Assembly (NCBI GenBank): GCA_937901435.1
Contig: CALGTJ010000767.1
Span: forward strand, 1 to 24,562
Direction of reading: 5' to 3'
Source of the DNA: an uncultured Rhodobacter sp.
GTDB lineage: Bacteria > Pseudomonadota > Alphaproteobacteria > Rhodobacterales > Rhodobacteraceae
Length of the DNA stretch: 24,562 nucleotides
Position 1 is the first letter of the stretch. Every line of letters starts with the position of its first letter. The notes under the pieces are model-generated. The model made no database searches, was not told where the DNA came from, and saw only the letters and a program-made list of their open reading frames with translations. Below, one piece after another: positions 15,638 through 23,225 of this stretch. The position numbers and the translations under genes are program-made.

Positions 15638-15659
15638 AAGCGTCTCATATCCGTCTCAT
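15634..15659 (-). other. Two chained 4-codon minicistrons between mreD and mrdA (tandem triplicated start)
   Basis: On the minus strand an 11-base unit (ATATGAGACGG, ATATGAGACGC, TTATGAGGCGG) occurs three times. It creates ATGAGACGGATATGA (15659-15645, M-R-R-I-stop) and ATGAGACGCTTATGA (15648-15634, M-R-R-L-stop), with the third ATG (15637) opening mrdA. The mreD stop overlaps the first ATG and each mini-stop overlaps the next ATG (ATGA). The frame advances by 11 bases each time, so ribosomes could terminate and restart three times. Sequence facts are certain; a regulatory role is inferred. Confidence 0.7.
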
Positions 15660-16198
15660 ATTCGTCGGCCCCAGGCATCCAACTCGCCCGATGTCATTTT
15701 TTCAACGCCAAACACCCAGCGGGACGCCACGACCACTATGGGATAAGTGAACACAGTCGCAAGGAATTTCAACAGGCTTAGGCCAAGTCCCGCCTGATCC
15801 ACAAAGAAGATCGCCAGCACCAGACTTTGCAGAACGCTTGCGCCCAGAACCAGCACAGCCACCATCGCCCATTCGACCAGAAACGGCTGGTCGCGAGAGG
15901 GACCCGCCCGGTTGCGCAGGACTTCGACGCAAAGCACCACAAGCCCGGTCCATAGACCGGGAGGGCGCATGAACAGCATATCGGCAACCAGAAACACCGC
16001 GGCGATCAGGGGCGTGGGCACATATTTTGGGCAGCGCAGCACCCAGGCAAAGGTGATGCACAGCATCATATCGGGTCCGGGCAAATCGTAAAACCCAAGG
16101 TCCAGCGGCAGGATCTGCACCAGCATGATCAGCCCCATCAGACCAAAATAGGCCAGACCGTAGATCCATCGGTTTGCGGTCAGGTTGGTCTCAGCCAT
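15656..16198 (-). CDS. mreD: Rod-shape-determining protein MreD
   Basis: A 180-residue inner-membrane protein with about five transmembrane helices that links MreC and the MreB filament to wall synthesis. Hydrophobic segments lie near 14-33, 38-56, 60-92, 107-130 and 139-160. Family blocks are weak, but PGPDMMLCITFAWVLRCPKYVP and the position between mreC and mrdA identify it. ATG at 16198 overlaps mreC by eight bases, with GGAG just upstream. The stop lies in the triplicated start region of mrdA. Confidence 0.9.
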   Translation of the reverse strand: MAETNLTANRWIYGLAYFGLMGLIMLVQILPLDLGFYDLPGPDMMLCITFAWVLRCPKYVPTPLIAAVFLVADMLFMRPPGLWTGLVVLCVEVLRNRAGPSRDQPFLVEWAMVAVLVLGASVLQSLVLAIFFVDQAGLGLSLLKFLATVFTYPIVVVASRWVFGVEKMTSGELDAWGRRI

Positions 16199-17126
16199 CT
16201 GCTCCGCCCGTTTGTCGTGGCAGGGTCAGGACCGCCTCGCCGGGCTGTGTGCCATCAGGTTGGGCACCATCGGGCAGAACAAGGCCGCCGGGATCGACCA
16301 CGGGTTCGGACGGCATAGAGCGCAACACGCGCAGGAAATCGAGCCGTTCGTAATCGGCAGACAGGCGCACGCGCAGGCGACGGTCGGTGCCCTGCGCCAC
16401 TTGCCCCACCAGAATGCCCGCCGGAAAGACCCCGCCATCGCCAGAGCTGACCACACGGTCGCCGGGACGGACCAGTTTGGGGCTTTCCAGAAACTCGATC
16501 GGGGGCAGTTTGGTATTGTCGCCAGACAGGATCGCGCGTTGGCCAGAGGGCTGGATTGTTACCGGAATGCGGCTGCTACTGTCGTTCAGCAGGATCACGC
16601 GGGCGGTGGATTTGCCGACACCGCTGATCCGCCCCACAAGGCCCAAGCCGTCTGTTGCGGCCCAGCCATCGACGATGCCGTCGCGCTGCCCGATATTCAG
16701 CAGCACCGACTGGCGAAAGGGTGACCCGCTGTCGGCCAGCACAACGCCAGTCACATAGGTCAGTTTCGGGTCAAGGCGCACGTTGTTCAGATCCAGCAGC
16801 TTTGCGTTTTGCTGCTCCAGTTGCAGCGCGGCCTCTTTCCACGCTTTCATCTGCTGCAATTCACGGCGAAGCTGTTGGTTCTGCTCGTAAATTCTGGCGT
16901 AGGATTGAAAGTTCTCGATCATCCTGGCGGCTTTACTCACGGGCACAAGCACCCAGTCAAAGCGCGGCACGATCCGATCCACCAGTTGCGCCCGCATCCG
17001 TTCCACACGGGGGCTGTCGATGCGCCAGAACAGGAACACGGTGAATAGAGACAGCACTAGCAGGCCGATCAGGATTCGCCTGACCGGTCGCACATAGTCG
17101 TCACTATTGCCTCTGTCTCTTGCCAC
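16191..17126 (-). CDS. mreC: Rod-shape-determining protein MreC
   Basis: A 311-residue bitopic protein whose periplasmic part organises PBP2/RodA. A short cytosolic N-terminus and one membrane helix (about 17-35) are followed by a coiled coil (about 65-115, with EQNQQLRREL and QLEQQNAKLLDLNN) and the beta-barrel core (about 120-275), containing the typical VLLNIGQRDGIVDG and DGLVGRI-like blocks. The Pro/Gly-rich tail from about 280 is probably disordered. The start is GTG at 17126, supported by GGAGG upstream (from GCGGAGGCAGAT). The 89-base gap to mreB is the largest inside the cluster and could hold a processing or internal promoter site, though none is clear. Confidence 0.93.
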   Translation of the reverse strand: MARDRGNSDDYVRPVRRILIGLLVLSLFTVFLFWRIDSPRVERMRAQLVDRIVPRFDWVLVPVSKAARMIENFQSYARIYEQNQQLRRELQQMKAWKEAALQLEQQNAKLLDLNNVRLDPKLTYVTGVVLADSGSPFRQSVLLNIGQRDGIVDGWAATDGLGLVGRISGVGKSTARVILLNDSSSRIPVTIQPSGQRAILSGDNTKLPPIEFLESPKLVRPGDRVVSSGDGGVFPAGILVGQVAQGTDRRLRVRLSADYERLDFLRVLRSMPSEPVVDPGGLVLPDGAQPDGTQPGEAVLTLPRQTGGADG

Positions 17127-17215
17127 ATCTGCCTCCGCAAAAGCAGCTTAACCCAATTTATGGTATTTTTCGAGGGTCCTATTGTCTTTTTGACCGCCGG
17201 TCCACCGTCAAGCGC

Positions 17216-18586
<1,371 letters not shown>

Positions 18587-20152
18587 TTAGCCCGCGTCTT
18601 TGTAGGTCACGGTCTTAACATCCGAATTCGGAGCCGTCTTTTCGCGCCGCACCAGCAGCCGGTTGAGGGCCGCGACATAGGCTTTGGCAGAGGCGACGAC
18701 CGTATCTGTGTCTGCCGCTTCGCCGGTTGCGAACTTGCCATCCTCTTCAAGGCGGACGCTGACGGTGGCCTGTGCGTCGGTGCCTTCGGTGACGGCGGCC
18801 ACCTGATAAAGTTGCAGGTCGACCTCATGGGGAAAGATCATGCCGATGGCCCTGAACACCGCATCGACCGGCCCGTCGCCTTCTGCGCTGACGCTGTGTT
18901 CTGCGCCATCGACGATCATTGTCAAATCGGCGGTCCGTGGCGCTGCGGTGCCACAGACCACACGCAGGTCCTTGACCTGCAAACGGTCGTTGGCCATTGC
19001 CACGGAACTGTCCCGCATCAGGGCGATCAGGTCGTCGTCAAAGACTTCCTTCTTGCGATCTGCCAGCGCCTTGAAGCGGACAAAGACATCCATCAACTGA
19101 TTGTCAGCCAACTGATAGCCCAGATCGGTCAGCTTGGAGCGCAACGCGGCCCGCCCGGAATGCTTGCCCATCACGATATTGGTCTCTGTCAGGCCCACAT
19201 CCTCGGGGCGCATGATTTCGAAGGTCTCGGCGTTCTTGAGCATCCCGTCCTGATGGATGCCGCTTTCATGGGCAAAAGCGTTCTTGCCCACAATCGCCTT
19301 GTTGAACTGCACGTTGAAACCGCTGACCGTGGCCACCCGGCGAGAGATCGCCATCAGCTTGGTCGTGTCTACGCCTGTGCTCCATGGCATGATGTCGTGA
19401 CGCACCTTCAGCGCCATCACCACCTCTTCCAGCGCGGTGTTACCTGCGCGCTCGCCGAGACCGTTGATCGTGCATTCGATCTGACGCGCGCCACCTTCGA
19501 CGGCGGCAAGGGCGTTCGCCGTCGCCATGCCCAGATCGTTATGGCAGTGGGTGGCAAAGATCACACTTTCCGCACCGGGCACTTCGGCGATCAGGCGCCG
19601 GATCAGATCAGCACTCTCGCGGGGCGCCGTATAGCCCACCGTGTCGGGAATGTTGACCGTAGTCGCCCCCGCCTTGATCGCAATCTCGACCACCCGTGCC
19701 AGATAGTCCCATTCCGTGCGTGTCGCATCCATGGGCGACCATTGCACATTGTCACAAAGGTTGCGCGCGTGGCTCACCGTCTCGTGGATCCTGTCGGCCA
19801 TCTCATCCATGGTCAGGTTCGGGATCGCGCGGTGCAGCGCAGAGGTGCCGATAAACGTGTGGATGCGTGGCTGGCGGGCGTGTTTCACCGCCTCCCAGCA
19901 GCGGTCGATATCCTTGAAATTTGCCCGCGCCAAACCGCAGATCACGGACCGCTTGGACCGTTTGGCGATCTCGCTGACGGCGGCAAAATCACCCTCAGAG
20001 GCAATGGGAAAGCCCGCCTCGATGATATCGACGCCCATCTCGTCCAGCATCATCGCGATTTCCAGCTTTTCCTCATGGGTCATCGTCGCGCCGGGGGACT
20101 GTTCACCATCGCGCAGGGTGGTGTCGAAAATCAAAACTTGGTCGTTGCTCAT
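18587..20152 (-). CDS. leuA: 2-isopropylmalate synthase
   Basis: A 521-residue enzyme that condenses 2-oxoisovalerate with acetyl-CoA, the first committed step of leucine synthesis. The TIM-barrel catalytic domain opens with FDTTLRDGEQSPGA (9-22); metal ligands are D10 and the HCH pair (H202, H204 in THCHNDLG). NGLGERAGN and NAFAHESGIHQDG are further family blocks. The C-terminal LeuA allosteric dimerisation domain (about 390-505) supports leucine feedback inhibition. ATG at 20152 is preferred: AGGA lies eight bases upstream, in the 12-base gap after the cupin stop; ATG at 20161 sits on that ribosome site. It is cotranscribed with the cupin gene and probably under leucine-leader control. Confidence 0.97.
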   Translation of the reverse strand: MSNDQVLIFDTTLRDGEQSPGATMTHEEKLEIAMMLDEMGVDIIEAGFPIASEGDFAAVSEIAKRSKRSVICGLARANFKDIDRCWEAVKHARQPRIHTFIGTSALHRAIPNLTMDEMADRIHETVSHARNLCDNVQWSPMDATRTEWDYLARVVEIAIKAGATTVNIPDTVGYTAPRESADLIRRLIAEVPGAESVIFATHCHNDLGMATANALAAVEGGARQIECTINGLGERAGNTALEEVVMALKVRHDIMPWSTGVDTTKLMAISRRVATVSGFNVQFNKAIVGKNAFAHESGIHQDGMLKNAETFEIMRPEDVGLTETNIVMGKHSGRAALRSKLTDLGYQLADNQLMDVFVRFKALADRKKEVFDDDLIALMRDSSVAMANDRLQVKDLRVVCGTAAPRTADLTMIVDGAEHSVSAEGDGPVDAVFRAIGMIFPHEVDLQLYQVAAVTEGTDAQATVSVRLEEDGKFATGEAADTDTVVASAKAYVAALNRLLVRREKTAPNSDVKTVTYKDAG

Positions 20153-20164
20153 CTGATCCATCCT

Positions 20165-20521
20165 TCAGATCTGGTCTTTGGTGGCGGCAGGGGCATCTGC
20201 GTCGCCTGTATTGGGTTCACCGGTCGGCTCTATCAAAAGCACCTTGGCCTCGGTCACCGCGCGGGGGCGGTGTACAACGCCTTTGGGCACAATGAAAAGC
20301 TCTCCGGGGCCGAAGGTCTCGCTGGCGTGTCCCTCTAGGTCCATCGTCACCTCTCCCTCGATCACAAGAAAGAAGTCGTCGGTGGCGTCATGTTTGTGAT
20401 ATGGAAACTCGCCCTGAAACTTGACGACCATCACGTCGTTGTCGTTGTAGCGGGCGATCACCTTTGGGTCCCAATGGCTGTCAAAAAGCGCAAGCTTTGC
20501 AGCAAGGTTCACGGGTTTCAT
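20165..20521 (-). CDS. Small cupin-domain protein
   Basis: A 118-residue single-domain cupin. The metal-site pattern is PYHKHDATDDFFLVIEGEV (H42, H44, D49 in the usual Glu position) and PGELFIVPKGVVHRP (H84), predicting a mononuclear metal site. The Thr/Asp/Ala-rich tail (about 100-118) is probably disordered. The reaction is unknown. ATG at 20521 has AAGGA at a 6-base spacing. It is the first gene after a leucine-rich leader and precedes leuA by 12 bases, so its expression should follow leucine supply. The ribosome site itself can be paired with an upstream sequence. Confidence 0.85.
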   Translation of the reverse strand: MKPVNLAAKLALFDSHWDPKVIARYNDNDVMVVKFQGEFPYHKHDATDDFFLVIEGEVTMDLEGHASETFGPGELFIVPKGVVHRPRAVTEAKVLLIEPTGEPNTGDADAPAATKDQI

Positions 20522-20527
20522 GTCTGG

Positions 20528-20616
20528 TCCTTAGCGATGTGTCTGAAATTTACGTCCGGGCGCTGGTCACCTCTGAGCGGTCGCGCCCAAAAGGCACGCT
20601 CAGAGGACGCTAAGGA
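20528..20616 (-). promoter_or_regulatory. Structured leader of cupin-leuA: SD-sequestering helix and nested hairpin
   Basis: On the minus strand TCCTTAGCG (20616-20608) is exactly complementary to CGCTAAGGA (20536-20528), whose AAGGA is the cupin ribosome site. Nested inside is a perfect 10-bp hairpin CCTCTGAGCG (20606-20597) with CGCTCAGAGG (20579-20570). GGGCGC in that hairpin's loop can instead pair with GCGCCC (about 20564-20559), which would compete with it. The Leu codons of the leader ORF overlap the 5' arm of the outer helix. A ribosome stalled for leucine would therefore free the cupin site. No T-run follows, favouring translational attenuation; this mechanism is inferred. Confidence 0.6.
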
Positions 20617-20638
20617 GTAGGAGGTCGCGCGAAAGCAT
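20600..20638 (-). CDS. Leucine-rich leader peptide, attenuator of cupin-leuA
   Basis: ATG at 20638 opens a 12-codon frame, MLSRDLLLLSVL, ending in TGA at 20602-20600. Six of its 12 codons encode Leu, four in a row (CTC CTA CTC CTT). This is the classic form of a leucine operon leader peptide, positioned about 80 bases before the cupin start in a cupin-leuA operon. A weak GGGA precedes the ATG. The stop codon lies in the 5' arm of the nested hairpin. Too short for a homology test, but codon content and context agree strongly. Confidence 0.8.
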   Translation of the reverse strand: MLSRDLLLLSVL

Positions 20639-20791
20639 TCCCAACGGGGCCACCGAAAAAATATGAGCGCGAATACACATACAGACGGTTATACATCGCT
20701 TTCATCGCGTGAAAAGGAAAAAAGCCCCATAGTCGCCCAAATTGCCCGTCGCGCTCTGGTTCCTCATGCCTCGCACGCTAAGTCTCGTGCC

Positions 20792-21457
20792 ATGAAAACA
20801 GCTCTTGTCATCGGGGCCACTGGGGGGATCGGGCAGGCTATCTGCGCCGAACTGTCCGGGCAGGGCCATCACGTCACCCAAGTCTCGCGCAGCCGCGACG
20901 GGCTTGATATCCGCTCGGAAGCTTCGATCAAATCGGTGCTGGACCCTTTGACCGGGCCATATGATCTGATCTTTATCGCCACCGGCGCGCTGCAAATTGA
21001 TGGCGCTGCGCCGGAAAAATCCCTGCGTCAGCTTTCGGAGACCGCTCTGCAAGACCAATTCGCCGTCAATGCCACAGGCCCCGCGCTGATCCTCAAGCAC
21101 AGCCTGCGCCTGTTGCCCCGCGACAAACGTGGCGTCATATCTGCCCTGTCGGCCCGCGTCGGATCCATCGGGGATAACCGCCTTGGAGGTTGGTACGGTT
21201 ACCGCGCCGCCAAAGCCGCACTGAACCAGATCATCCATGGGGCAGCGATAGAAATCGCCCGGACCCACAAACACGCCATCTGCGTCGCCTTGCACCCCGG
21301 TACGGTCGCCACGCCCTTTACCGCCGATTTTGTCAGCCCTGAAAAAGCGACGCCGCCCAAAGATGCTGCCAAATCCATGCTGGCGGTGCTGGACGGTCTC
21401 ACACCAGAGCATACCGGCAATTTTTATGACTACGCAGGAAAACCTATCCCTTGGTAA
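20792..21457 (+). CDS. Short-chain dehydrogenase/reductase, CsgA-like
   Basis: A 221-residue NAD(P)-dependent oxidoreductase with a Rossmann fold. The cofactor site is VIGATGGIGQAI (6-17); NATGP (93-97), S120 and Y137-X3-K141 (YRAAK) form the classic SDR catalytic set. Near the end, HPGTVATPFTADF is the typical PG-motif. The length resembles the CsgA (C-factor)-like SDRs. Substrate unknown. ATG at 20792 begins directly at the Rossmann strand (MKTALVIGA); the open frame upstream to 20663 adds 43 residues unlike the family, and the ribosome site at 20792 is weak. Convergent with the MORN gene. Confidence 0.88.
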   Translation: MKTALVIGATGGIGQAICAELSGQGHHVTQVSRSRDGLDIRSEASIKSVLDPLTGPYDLIFIATGALQIDGAAPEKSLRQLSETALQDQFAVNATGPALILKHSLRLLPRDKRGVISALSARVGSIGDNRLGGWYGYRAAKAALNQIIHGAAIEIARTHKHAICVALHPGTVATPFTADFVSPEKATPPKDAAKSMLAVLDGLTPEHTGNFYDYAGKPIPW

Positions 21458-21471
21458 ACGGGGGTAAGCGG

Positions 21472-21520
21472 CTTCTTCTGTTCAAAAATATCCCGAGGAG
21501 TTGTTGACCGTAAGGTCAAC
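21472..21520 (-). repeat. 3' intergenic element, copy C: hairpin plus conserved motif
   Basis: Read on the minus strand, downstream of the MORN gene: GTTGACC-TTAC-GGTCAAC (21520-21503, perfect 7-bp stem) followed by CTCCTCGGGATATTTTTGAA and CAGAAGAAG (21499-21472). It matches the order hairpin, CGG-TATTTT, CAGATGAAG of the copies near 2.47 and 11.52 kb, with looser identity. It lies between two convergent genes. Confidence 0.5.
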
Positions 21521-21605
21521 GGGACAAAGCGACAGACCGCACAACGCGCCAGAAAAGCGCGCCTGTAAGGCGCACAATCTGGTGACAGCCGATCCGTTGA
21601 ACGAC

Positions 21606-23048
21606 TTAATCAGACCCCGTCTGGGAAATCTCTGCGCTATCCTCGTCGAGGATACCGTCGTTCCATGTCCCTGTGGCCTGCTCGCCGCCGGAATAGCGGA
21701 TGGTGCCTTCGCCCTGCCGCTTGCCCTTGGCGAACATACCCTCGTAGACATCACCGTTGGCATAGGTCGCGCGACCTTGTCCGTCGATCTCGCCAGCTTT
21801 CCATGAGCCGGTATAGGTAAACCCGTCCGGCATCACGATCGTGCCCTGTCCCTCGCGCTGCCCGTTCAGGAACTTACCCTCATAGGTGGTGCCATCGGCA
21901 TAGGTCGCCTTGCCTTGCCCTGACCGCTGACCGTCTTTCCATTCGCCAATATAGGTATAGCCATCGGTAAAGGTCATCGTGCCAATTCCGTGGTTCTTGG
22001 CGTTCTTGAACTGACCCTCATAGACCAGCCCATTGGCGTATTTCGCGACACCGTTGCCCTCGATCACGCCCGCTTTCCACGCGCCCTCGTAGGACGACCC
22101 GTCGGGATAGAGAATCCGACCTGTCCCCTCGGCCAGATCGTTGCGGAAATCGCCCTCGTAGACAGAACCGTCGGGATAAGTCACCTGACCTTTGCCCTCG
22201 ATCCCCCCGGTGACCCACTCGCCAAGGTAGGCATAGCCATCCGCGCCGGTAAACGTCCCGGTGCCATGGCGACGGTCGTTCAGGAACTGGCCCTCATAGG
22301 TGTCCCCGTTCTTGTACAGCACTTTGCCGGTGCCCTGCCGTTCGCCGTTGACCAGCTCGCCCTCATAGATATCGCCATTGGCCTGCGTTAGCCGCCCGGT
22401 GCCATTGATCTGGCCGTCCGCCCATGCGCCGTCATAAACCAGACCATCGGGCATGGTCAGCTTGCCCTTGCCTTCGCGCGCGCCGCGCACCAGATCGCCC
22501 TCGTAGACCGCGCCATCGGGATAGGTGATCTTGCCCTTGCCGTCCTTGACGCCGTCCACCCATTCGCCCTGATAGACATAGCCATTAGGGCTTTGCATCT
22601 TGCCGATGCCGTGGTGCATCGCGTTGCGAAATCCGCCCTCGTATTTCACGCCATTGGCGTAGACCGCTGCACCCGTGCCATTGATCCGCCCGTCCAGCCA
22701 GTCCCCCTCGTAGGTGCCTCCATCGGCAAAGGTGATCTTGCCAAAGCCTTCGGGTTTGCCCTTGGCAAAAGCCCCTTCATAGACCGATCCGTTGGGGAAT
22801 CGCGCAACGCCCTGTCCCTTGATCTCGCCGTCCGCCCAAGCTCCGGTGTACTCATAGCCGTTGGGCAACCGATAGGTGCCGATGCCATGCTGCTTGCCGT
22901 CCTTGAAGGTGCCCTCATAGACGCCTCCGTCCTCGTATTGCTTGAGAACAACTTCGCTGCCGGATTGTGCGAATGCGCTTTCTGTAAAGGCCAGTCCTGC
23001 AAAGGCCAGAGCCCCCGCCAGCGTTATCAGACGTGATGTATGGTGCAC
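21606..23048 (-). CDS. Exported MORN-repeat protein, 18 tandem repeats
   Basis: A 480-residue protein with a Sec-type signal peptide (HHTSRLITLAGALAFAGLAF, cleavage likely after SAFA at about 27) and then almost entirely MORN repeats. From Y44, 18 repeats of exactly 23 residues (YEGxF/WxxGxxxGxG...DGxxY) follow with no insertions, then a degenerate 19th. The predicted fold is an extended beta-hairpin ribbon in the periplasm or outside the cell; bacterial MORN proteins have no settled function. GTG at 23048 has GAGG at a 6-base spacing; GTG at 23060 (adds VRNI) is an alternative. Reading back to 23687 would run through the divergent nadE and is not real. The repeats pair as two nine-repeat halves. 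Confidence 0.9.
   Translation of the reverse strand: MHHTSRLITLAGALAFAGLAFTESAFAQSGSEVVLKQYEDGGVYEGTFKDGKQHGIGTYRLPNGYEYTGAWADGEIKGQGVARFPNGSVYEGAFAKGKPEGFGKITFADGGTYEGDWLDGRINGTGAAVYANGVKYEGGFRNAMHHGIGKMQSPNGYVYQGEWVDGVKDGKGKITYPDGAVYEGDLVRGAREGKGKLTMPDGLVYDGAWADGQINGTGRLTQANGDIYEGELVNGERQGTGKVLYKNGDTYEGQFLNDRRHGTGTFTGADGYAYLGEWVTGGIEGKGQVTYPDGSVYEGDFRNDLAEGTGRILYPDGSSYEGAWKAGVIEGNGVAKYANGLVYEGQFKNAKNHGIGTMTFTDGYTYIGEWKDGQRSGQGKATYADGTTYEGKFLNGQREGQGTIVMPDGFTYTGSWKAGEIDGQGRATYANGDVYEGMFAKGKRQGEGTIRYSGGEQATGTWNDGILDEDSAEISQTGSD
21678..22919 (-). repeat. MORN repeat array: two tandem nine-repeat blocks
   Basis: Coding repeats of 69 bases, 18 units without indels. Units 1-9 (22919-22299) align unit for unit with 10-18 (22298-21678): units 5 and 14 share the unusual NA for DG before HGIG, and units 4/13 share YANG, 7/16 REG and MPDG, 8/17 ANGD, 9/18 RQG. 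Inside each block, units 1-4 and 5-8 also match as four-unit sets, plus one extra unit. This implies an old 621-base duplication. Confidence 0.7.
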
Positions 23049-23225
23049 GATGTTCCTCACTTGCCCGCCGGGTCCGGTCTCTGCTTGCGCGATCAGGGCC
23101 GCGCTTGACCGCTTGCCGGACAATCCTAAGTGACTCAAGCGCGCCTTACAACGGTTTTTGCCCCATATCGGCTTTCCTTGGCCCGGTGTTCTGATAAGAC
23201 CTGCGTGATCAAAGAGGGAAAGACC

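Noticed and set aside
20663..20791. 43-residue extension of the SDR toward 20663.
   Set aside because: It precedes the Rossmann strand, matches no SDR and is likely noncoding. The strong AAGGAG/GGAGG on the plus strand at 20611-20624 is the complement of the leader's Leu codons, and no start codon follows it at a usable spacing.
21678..22919. A CRISPR-like or satellite array from 69-base periodicity.
   Set aside because: The units are in-frame MORN coding repeats with no variable spacers or identical repeats.
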